Virus record (IMG/VR): IMGVR_UViG_3300038456_000067
Coordinates: 1 to 23,671 of that record
Origin: a virus
DNA: 23,671 bases
Direction: 5' to 3' (one strand)
The position numbers and the translations under genes were made by a program. Below the pieces are notes generated by a model. That model searched no databases. It saw only the letters and a list, made by a program, of their open reading frames with translations, and was not told the DNA's origin. Below, piece after piece: positions 1 through 6,800 of this stretch; positions within the stretch are counted from its first letter, which is position 1, and each line of letters begins with the position of its first letter.

Positions 1-600
1 ATCCTGGTCGCGGCGACTGCGGCCTCGATTACCGGCGTCGATGCCGGCAACCTCGGTTCCGAAGCTTTCGGGACGAGCACCACTAACTACACGACTGACA
101 CTGCGATGGGCTACATCATCCAGGACAGTTTCGGCGCCTCTGCCGCGACTGGTCTGACGGTGGCGAAGCTGATCGAGCTGAAGCGCGCGTATCGCAAGTT
201 CCACGTTGACCTCGATGAAGAGGGCGCCGTGCTGATCATCGGTTCGCAGCAAGAAGCCAACCTGCTCTCGCAGCAGCAGATCGTCAGCCGCGACTACAAT
301 GATGCGCCGGTCCTCAAGGACGGCAGCCTCAAGCGGTTCCTCGGCTTCGACATCGTGGTTATGGAACGAGTTCCTCAGAGCACTGTCGGTACGACCCGCG
401 GTTGCGTCTCCTTCGTCAAGTCCGGTGTCTATCTCGGCATCTGGCGCGACCTGATGAACAACGTCTCCCAGCGCCTCGATCTGTCGAGCGAGCCCTGGCA
501 GCTCTACACCCAGGCGATGTACGGTGCGACCCGTACCCAGCTCGGCAAGGTGTTCCAAGTCAACTGCGCCGACACGACTGGCGCCGACATCAATCCTTGA
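1..600 (+). CDS. Major capsid protein, C-terminal part (partial)
   Basis: The frame is open from the first base, so only the last 199 residues are present and the true start lies upstream. It would form the icosahedral head shell. The segment RDYNDAPVLKDGSLKRFLGF followed by DIVVMERVP matches, from memory, the pattern near the end of podoviral HK97-fold capsid proteins of the Phage_capsid_2 type: a displaced-tyrosine loop, a GxxxxFLGF-like strand, then a hydrophobic strand ending in E-R. The late position (YLGIWRDLMNNVSQRLDLSS) also fits a capsid P-domain. Placement directly before small structural genes and a tail adaptor supports this. The stop TGA is followed by a strong hairpin. The exact family assignment is inference; capsid identity is fairly sure. 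Confidence 0.8.
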   Translation: MLVAATAASITGVDAGNLGSEAFGTSTTNYTTDTAMGYIIQDSFGASAATGLTVAKLIELKRAYRKFHVDLDEEGAVLIIGSQQEANLLSQQQIVSRDYNDAPVLKDGSLKRFLGFDIVVMERVPQSTVGTTRGCVSFVKSGVYLGIWRDLMNNVSQRLDLSSEPWQLYTQAMYGATRTQLGKVFQVNCADTTGADINP

Positions 601-613
601 TGTTGAAATCTTA

Positions 614-640
614 CCGGCCCAGGGAACTTTCCTGGGCCGG
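614..640 (+). terminator. Strong hairpin after the capsid gene
   Basis: A perfect 10-bp GC-rich stem (CCGGCCCAGG pairing with CCTGGGCCGG) encloses a 7-base loop, starting 14 bases after the capsid stop. No long T tract follows, so it may be a weak terminator, an attenuator or an mRNA-stabilising 3' end rather than a strong intrinsic terminator. A second inverted repeat, CTTCCCC at 645-651 with GGGGAAG at 659-665, lies directly behind it. Confidence 0.5.
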
Positions 641-644
641 GCTA

Positions 645-665
645 CTTCCCCCTTCGTAGGGGAAG
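645..665 (+). terminator. Second hairpin in the capsid-distal gap
   Basis: Inverted repeat of 7 bp (CTTCCCC / GGGGAAG) with a 7-base loop. The flanking GGG at 639-641 could pair with CCC at 666-668, which would compete with the hairpin at 614-640. Together the two account for most of the 135-base gap between the capsid gene and the next start. I see no convincing -35/-10 promoter in this gap. Confidence 0.35.
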
Positions 666-735
666 CCCTACCGGTCCTGGGAACCCCCAAGGCCGTCGAT
701 GGCGAAAGCCAGAACGAACTTGAAAGGTTACTCAA

Positions 736-1461
736 ATGGCTACCACGAAAAGTGTCAACATCACCATTCTGGATGCCGTACCGGCAACCGGTTATGTTGG
801 TACCCCCACTCTCGCTGCGGGCGAAGGCGCCCCGGCTCGCCTCAAGATGATCGAAGATGCCTGCCCGGTTGGGCTGGCTGCCACGACCACCGCTTCGGTT
901 TTCAAAATCTTGCGCTTCCCGACTACGGCGAAGATCAAGAAGTTGGAGGTCTGGTCCGATCTGGCCCTGGACATCACTGGCACGACTTCCGTGTTGGTCA
1001 TGTCGTTTGGTGTCATGTTCTCGGACAGCACCACTGATGGAACTCCCGCTGGCGTGCGCGGCCTCGTCCCGAACGTTTCGGGCCTCGGCACCACCGTTGC
1101 GGCTCCGTCCACCACGGGCACGAACGATCTGTTCGGTTCTGTTGCGGCTCGCGCCACTGCCCTTGACCCGATGCTGGTCACGGACATCACATTCACTTCA
1201 AGCGGTGGCACGACCACCACCACTGGCCCGACCACTGGTTATGCTGGCCTCACCAACTACGGCACCCCGACTGTTTCGGGCGCCCCGAGCCAACTGACCT
1301 TCACGCAAACCCCACTGCTCAACCTCCTGGGCTTCTCGTCCAGCACAGGCGTTCCGTGGGCTGCGGCTGGTTTCTTCGACCTCTATGCGCGTATCACGAC
1401 TGTGGCCACGACTGGCCAACTCGGATCGAGCATCCTCGGTCGCCTAACCTACGCTGAGTAA
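736..1461 (+). CDS. Structural protein of unknown role (capsid-proximal)
   Basis: 241 residues, rich in Thr, Gly, Ser and Ala, with alternating hydrophobic strands and no membrane segment or signal peptide, so a soluble beta-rich protein. Start chosen at the ATG preceded by GAAAGG about 9 bases upstream. Residues about 60-110 (KILRFPTTAKIKKLEVWSDL and following) look like the start of a jelly-roll or sandwich in which a 'physical property of a surface' strand pattern is repeated. Position between a capsid gene and tail genes, flanked by two hairpins, suggests an abundant virion protein such as a head decoration or head-fibre protein. I do not recognise a named family; the decoration role is inference from place and composition. 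Confidence 0.6.
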   Translation: MATTKSVNITILDAVPATGYVGTPTLAAGEGAPARLKMIEDACPVGLAATTTASVFKILRFPTTAKIKKLEVWSDLALDITGTTSVLVMSFGVMFSDSTTDGTPAGVRGLVPNVSGLGTTVAAPSTTGTNDLFGSVAARATALDPMLVTDITFTSSGGTTTTTGPTTGYAGLTNYGTPTVSGAPSQLTFTQTPLLNLLGFSSSTGVPWAAAGFFDLYARITTVATTGQLGSSILGRLTYAE

Positions 1462-1473
1462 GCGATCTTGCTC

Positions 1474-1496
1474 CCCCGAGGCTCAAAGCCTCGGGG
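1474..1496 (+). terminator. Hairpin between structural genes
   Basis: A perfect 9-bp stem (CCCCGAGGC pairing with GCCTCGGGG) around the loop TCAAA begins 12 bases after the preceding stop. No T run follows and the next gene's Shine-Dalgarno begins about 8 bases later. It therefore looks like a leaky terminator or transcript-stabilising structure that helps set differing levels of early structural genes. Confidence 0.45.
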
Positions 1497-1516
1497 ACCA
1501 ATTCAAGGAGTGAACT

Positions 1517-1747
1517 ATGGCTTCAGCATATTACGGCGCCAATCGCGGAACCTCGCTCGGTCTGATCCCCAAGGACTTGACGACCAGCGCTAGTTCTTCG
1601 GGTTCCACCGACATCGAAATCCGTATCGACCTCACGAAGAATTGGACCCGGCGCGAAATCGCGGAGTTCCTTCACATCGCGGCGGACAAGTTCGCGTGCC
1701 CGGAACTTGGTGGTGATCTCCCCGAGATATACGGCGCTGACCTCTAA
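1517..1747 (+). CDS. Small hypothetical structural-region protein
   Basis: 76 residues with an excellent Shine-Dalgarno (AAGGAG) 7 bases before ATG. The N-terminal half is Ser/Gly/Thr-rich and probably flexible. The C-terminal half (DIEIRIDLTKNWTRREIAEF and following) predicts a beta strand and then one amphipathic helix. No catalytic motif, cysteine pair or membrane segment. Its stop overlaps the Shine-Dalgarno of the next gene (TAAGGAG), so expression of the two is linked. Family not recognised. It may be a minor virion component or head-completion factor, but only the location supports this. Confidence 0.6.
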   Translation: MASAYYGANRGTSLGLIPKDLTTSASSSGSTDIEIRIDLTKNWTRREIAEFLHIAADKFACPELGGDLPEIYGADL

Positions 1748-1758
1748 GGAGCTCGATC

Positions 1759-2055
1759 ATGGGCGTTTGGAATAGCAACGACAGCTTCAAGCTGTCCAAC
1801 AAAGCTGCAGCCACCTATCCGTTCACGCTGCGCGGCGGCTACTATTGGATCGAGTTCAATGGCACCGGCAGCGGCACCGTTGATGTGAAACGGCTCGGGC
1901 CGGATGGCTCGACGTACACCGCCCGCATCACTCAGATCACCGCCACGGTCGGTCAGCAGTCCATTGCCTTGGCACCCGGCTCCTACGAAGTGGTCATCGC
2001 CACGTTCACCGCCAACTACTTCGAATGCACGCGGATACCGATGGCTGTCGAATAA
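1759..2055 (+). CDS. Small beta-rich virion-associated protein
   Basis: 98 residues. Start ATG follows AAGGAG at a 7-base spacing. Sequence alternates hydrophobic and polar residues (YPFTLRGGYYWIEFNGTGSG, then TVDVKRLGPDG and SYEVVIATFTA), as expected for a small beta sandwich. The pattern 'sensory strand, GxGTVDVKRLGPDG' resembles proteins encoded beside capsid genes in many podoviruses, recalled rather than searched. Its N-terminus MGVWNSNDSFKLSN shares a W-N-x-x-D...LSN pattern with the N-terminus of the next protein, possibly a common docking peptide. No enzymatic residues are evident. Probable virion surface or adaptor protein; function unknown. Confidence 0.6.
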   Translation: MGVWNSNDSFKLSNKAAATYPFTLRGGYYWIEFNGTGSGTVDVKRLGPDGSTYTARITQITATVGQQSIALAPGSYEVVIATFTANYFECTRIPMAVE

Positions 2056-2067
2056 AGGACAGCTTTC

Positions 2068-2679
2068 ATGACTGCCACCATTTGGAATGCCTCCGACAAA
2101 TCAGCCGGGATGACCCTTAGCAACGGCAGCTTGGAAGCTGCTGGCGGCGGGTCAGGCGAGGTGGGTGTTCGCAGTACCAACAGTTACACATCCGGCAAGT
2201 GCTATTTTGAGTATCCTGTCATCACTGCTTTGGTCGGCGGTGGCTCGGCAGTTGGCATCGCCAATTCTTTGGCGGTCTTGACTACGATGGGCAGTGCAGC
2301 GGCGAACGCTGCACTTTGTTTCAACGGGGTAATTTATGTCAGTGGTTCTAATACTGGCATAAATATCGGAACCATTCAAGGCGCCAGTATGCAGGTCGCT
2401 GTCGATCTGGGGGCTGAACTTATCTGGATGCGAAACGCTGGTGGCACTTGGAATAACTCAGGCACTGCCAATCCAGCGACGGGAGTGGGTGGCATTGACA
2501 TAAGCGGCTGCTTCACGGCAAATACCACTGCGGCCTATGCAGCCTTTGTCGCCAATGGTGCCTCTGACATCACTGTGAACTTTGGAGCAACTGCCTTCGC
2601 CTACACGATCCCAGCCGGGTTCTCCCGGTGGGATGCACTGGGCGGTGGTAGCTCGGCAAATTGGTGGTACTGGCTATGA
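2068..2679 (+). CDS. SPRY-like domain virion protein
   Basis: 203 residues; start ATG lies 12 bases after the previous stop with AAAGGAC as Shine-Dalgarno. The body matches the SPRY/B30.2-like fold seen in phage structural proteins: GKCYFEYPV (strand near residue 48), VGIAN, a strand ending VAVDLGAELIWMRNAGGTW where the 'GDVIGVAVDLD..KIWFSKNG' element is expected, NPATGVGGIDIS, AAFVANGASDITVNFG and AFAYTIPAGF near the C-terminus. Such domains bind protein or glycan ligands and occur in phage tail and head appendages. It sits directly before the tail adaptor, whose start overlaps its stop as ATGA, so the two are translationally coupled. Ligand and precise virion location are unknown. Confidence 0.75.
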   Translation: MTATIWNASDKSAGMTLSNGSLEAAGGGSGEVGVRSTNSYTSGKCYFEYPVITALVGGGSAVGIANSLAVLTTMGSAAANAALCFNGVIYVSGSNTGINIGTIQGASMQVAVDLGAELIWMRNAGGTWNNSGTANPATGVGGIDISGCFTANTTAAYAAFVANGASDITVNFGATAFAYTIPAGFSRWDALGGGSSANWWYWL

Positions 2680-3815
2680 TCCTTGTTCCTGGCTTCGCAA
2701 TCCCCGAAGACATCGTGAACCGTGGCCTCCAGCATGTGGGCGCCGAACGGATCAGTACGCTTGCGGACAACTCCAAGAGTGCGCTTGAATGCGCGTTCGT
2801 CTATCACCGTTTGCGGCAGGCTGAACTACGGCGCAATAACTGGGACTTCGCTATCAAGCGCCGGATGCTCTACGCGATTACCCTCACCACGATGGCCTGG
2901 ACGCCACCGACTTATAATCCCGCCACGACCTACCCTGTTGGAGCAGTGACAGCCTATGACGACACTTACGGTCCCCGACTATACCTGTCTAACAACGCAG
3001 GGAATGTCGGAAATACTCCCGGCACAGACGACGGTTGGGAAGATTATTTCGGGCAAGTCACGCCAGACATCTGGGCATTAGGTCAGAGTTACTGGGCAGG
3101 CGATGTCGTTATCGCCCCAGCCACTGTCAATGCCGGGTCTCTGGTCGTTGGAGTTGGATACACCATCGCCACGCTTGGCACTAGCGATTTCACGCTTGTC
3201 GGAGCTGCTTTCAACACCGTTGGAACCCAATTCATCGCAACCGGTGTAGGCGCTGGCACCGGCACAGTCACTGGCGCAGGCACTGTGCCGTACATCTCTC
3301 TGCTCAACAGCAATCAAAACGCTCTTACTGTCCCAGGTGCCTGGGTAGCCGTCAACGGAACCCTGGCTCCGCTGGAACTGATCTATCCTGTTGGTGCCGG
3401 CCCGACCATTCAATCCGGCACCGACAACGTGTTCCCGCTGCCATACGGCTTCCTCCGCAAGGTCAACCAGGCGCCGCATGTTGGCCAGACCAGCATCTGG
3501 GGTGCGCCCTCTGCGACCATGATCACCGATTGGCTGATCGAGGGACGCTATATGATCGCGCCCGACACCGGCCCTATTACCTTCCGCTTCGTGGCAGACG
3601 TGACCTGGGTTCCGATGATGGATCAGATGTTCTGCGAAGGCTTCGCGGCACGCATCGCTTTAGAAGTCTGCGAGAGCCTGACGCAATCCACCGAGAAGCT
3701 GAACAAGTGCGCTGGTCTCTATCGTGGCGCGATCGTTGAAGCCCGCCTGGTGAACGGCATCGAGGCTGGCCCCGAACAATCTCCCGAGGACGACTTTATA
3801 ACGTGCAGGCTTTAA
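2676..3815 (+). CDS. Head-tail adaptor / tail tubular protein A (T7 gp11-like) with inserted modules
   Basis: 379 residues from the ATG at 2676, which overlaps the previous stop (ATGA); a TTG five codons upstream is also open but has poorer context. N-terminal helices (VNRGLQHVGAERISTLADNS, then FVYHRLRQAELRRNNWDFAI) and the C-terminal half (FPLPYGFLRKV, EGRYMIAPDTGPITFRFVAD, CEGFAARIALEVCESLTQS) match tail tubular protein A, which forms the ring between portal and nozzle. Between them, residues about 75-227 are accessory. A carbohydrate-binding-like W..xxY..G module (75-125) is followed by a second such module (133-226). The second is interrupted by a glycine/threonine module at 153-203 (GYTIATLGTSDF ... 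GVGAGTGTV). The core assignment is strong; glycan binding by the insert is inference. Confidence 0.8.
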   Translation: MILVPGFAIPEDIVNRGLQHVGAERISTLADNSKSALECAFVYHRLRQAELRRNNWDFAIKRRMLYAITLTTMAWTPPTYNPATTYPVGAVTAYDDTYGPRLYLSNNAGNVGNTPGTDDGWEDYFGQVTPDIWALGQSYWAGDVVIAPATVNAGSLVVGVGYTIATLGTSDFTLVGAAFNTVGTQFIATGVGAGTGTVTGAGTVPYISLLNSNQNALTVPGAWVAVNGTLAPLELIYPVGAGPTIQSGTDNVFPLPYGFLRKVNQAPHVGQTSIWGAPSATMITDWLIEGRYMIAPDTGPITFRFVADVTWVPMMDQMFCEGFAARIALEVCESLTQSTEKLNKCAGLYRGAIVEARLVNGIEAGPEQSPEDDFITCRL

Positions 3816-3818
3816 GTC

Positions 3819-6800
3819 ATGGCACGAAGTTCATATCTCCAAACCAGTTTCTTAGCCGGCGAATGGAGCCCGTTCTTTCAGGGCCGCGCCGACAAGAAGG
3901 AATACAAATCGGCAATGAATGTTTGTCGCAACAGTTTCCCCCTGGAGGAGGGAACGTGGGTGCGGCGCCCTGGCTTCCGCCTGATCGCGCCGTGCCAGTT
4001 TGGCGGCGCCATCTTCTCTCAATCGAGGGTATATCCGGTAGAGTTCACCGAGGATCAGCCCATTGACTTGGTTCTCCAGGATGGGCGGATAGGCTTCCTT
4101 TACGGCAATGCTCCGCTGCTCACAACGGGTATCCCGACGCTCGATGGTATCTCGACCTCCAATCCGGCCCTGCTTACTCTGGCCACCAACGCCTACAACT
4201 GGCAGGCTGGGGACGAGGTTATGTTCCTGTTCGACCAGACTGTTCCCGGCATTGAAGGGCTTCCGTTGCGCGGCGGCCGACTGTTCTTGCTTGGAAGTTC
4301 TGCTGCTGGCACCGTGTCAAACTTCGTGACCTATGCCAGCGATGTCAGTCAGATTGAACAGCTATTTGTCGCTTACTTGGGACGTTCAGCAGCCCCAGTC
4401 GGCATGACGTATTGGCTCAATGCTTTTCTCGGTGGCATGCCGATGAACGCGATTGCCGCTTCATTTTGCGTGCAACCGGAGACCCTTGGGCTTTTCCCCT
4501 ATCTGACCAATCCGGCCACGGTCACAACTTTGCAGTGGGGTGCCTTCCTCAACTCCGTGTTTGAGAACCTATTCAACCACGCAGAAAATGTTGGGGTCGA
4601 TCCCACCGGCTTTGCTTATTGGATGGCTCAACTCGCTGCGGTTACCAATGTCAACCAGCTCGGACTTGTGGTGCGAAACATCATCTCCGGGGCCGCTGGC
4701 ACTGATCTCACCACCATGACAAATAGGACAACGGTTGCCAGCTTCTTCACGCAGCAATTCGCCGCCTATGATGTGCCGTACATTTCGGCAGCAATCACTC
4801 TTTCGCACGCGGTCATCACCGCGACAACTTCCACTTCAGGAACCGTGACAACCGAGGAAGCAGCGATCACGGCTTACATCACTGCCGTGGGCGGGGTTCT
4901 AGTTGCGGGGTCGGGCTACTCGTTTACTTTATACGACGCGTTCACGGGGGCTCCGCTGGATGGATCATCCCTTGGTCTCAATGGCGTGGCTGGCATCACT
5001 GTCGGCCGCCTGGCTATTGTGAACTCTCCCAATACAGGCGGCACCTTGGCGCAGACCCGCATTGTGCAGAACCAGGACTTCGCGCTTATCCTTAATGGTG
5101 CAGACCCCCCCCAGGTTTTGACCATAGCGAATTTTGCCCCAGTGGACACCTCTTATAGCTGGCTCGGTCCTGACTTTCCGGTGGCCACGGCCGATGTCGA
5201 GCTGGTGCCACTCACCATGCTCGATGGTCCCTACCTCGATCCAGTCGTGGACAGTTCCAACACACCTAGCGTTGTGAATTGGACAGGCGGCACGATCTCT
5301 GGCCCATCTATTGTTCCGGGTGACGGTACCTATGCTGGCGGCGCAACACCGGGCACTATCGTGGCCGTCAAGCAGCCTTTGTTGGCAGATGTCACTTCTA
5401 CCCAGTACACTTTCTGGACCTTCACGGGCCATAACACACAGGCCAATGGAGATCAGGTGCTCGCCACTGCGCCGGCCGGACCAATTTGCGACCAAGCTGG
5501 TTGGGCGCCGGCTGATCCTACGGGCAGCAACTCTCAGGCGACGGGCACCTTCACCATTACGGCGGGGTTCCAAGCTTGGGTGAATAAGCAAGCGTATATG
5601 CCAGGCAACTGCGTCTCTATCAGCACGCAAGCCTATCGCTGCCTTTGGCCCTGCGCTTCTGTCCAACCTGGCGTAACGACTGGTTGGGCACAGTATTGGG
5701 TGGCAATTGACAGCGGCTATGCGGTCACGGGGCCTGCGGCTGCGCTTGTCGGGTTCCAGCCTACAGACATCGGCCGCATGGTGCGCCTGTTGTCCGCGCC
5801 AGCCGATTACGATCCAACGGTTGTGTATGGCGATGGCGCGCTCGTCATGTTCGACAACCAAGCCTACGTTCACACAGGCGAAGGCATCGCTTCGTACGAC
5901 AGCACGGGTGCTCAACTGTTGCTGGGCACAACGATGAACCATGCAGGCACCGCGGGCGTATCCCCCGCCACGTTTGCTGCTCCTCAATTTGGTACACTGT
6001 GCTTTGACCAATTGGACGATGCTCAAACCGGCACCCCGGCCAATCCGCCCGTCAGCTCAACCCTCAAGCCTGGCTGGGCGCCAGCGGCGAATGCGTTCAA
6101 TTGGATTTGGGGCCGGATCGTTTCCGTCACCAGTTCTTCCGTTGCTGTGATCACACTTGATCCCGCCAGCGCGCCCATGCTGGCACCGCTTAACAATTTC
6201 CAGATCAACACCTGGCGCCTGGGAGCATTTGCCGAGGGCTCCTGGCCGGCGTGTGGCACCTTCTATGAAGCCCGCTTCTGGTTGGGTGGAGCTATCAAAA
6301 ACCGTTTCGACACTTCACAATCCGATGGCTGGGTGCCTGGCAACACCGTTCTGAATATGTCGCCCACGGTGGTGACGGGCGATCTGGACACCGGCTATAG
6401 CAACGATGGCACCGTGACGGATGCGTGCGGCATCTCCTATACGCTGCAGAGCAAGGACGCGAATGACATTCGATGGTTTAATCCTGACAAGGATGGTCTC
6501 CTCGCCGGCACTATCAGTGGCGAATGGATGATCGCGGCCAGCGCATTGAGCGAACCTTTGACGCCCACCAGCATCCAGGCGAAGCAAGTGACCCACTACG
6601 GCTGCGCGGATATTGAACCCCGCAAAACTGGTATGGGCCTCGTGTTTATTCAAAAGTTCATGCACCGGGTCATGGAGTTCTTGCCCCAGGTGTTCGTCGG
6701 TGGCTTCATCGCGCCGCATTTGAACGAAGCAGCCAAGCATCTTTCTACCAACACGTTGGTCGAGATGGCCTACCAGGAAGAGTTGGCACCGTTGCTGTGG

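Noticed and set aside
2661-2675. TTG start five codons upstream for the tail adaptor
   Set aside because: The ATG at 2676 forms a typical ATGA stop-start overlap, and the extra residues (VVLA) match nothing in the family.
5105-5112. Run of eight C bases as a programmed frameshift or sequencing error
   Set aside because: The frame continues intact through it (Asp-Pro-Pro-Gln) into conserved nozzle sequence; no stop follows in frame and nothing suggests a useful alternative product.
4965-6026. Minus-strand open frame of 353 codons inside the nozzle gene
   Set aside because: Antisense to the continuous nozzle frame; composition rich in Arg/His/Cys as expected for a shadow; no domain recognised.
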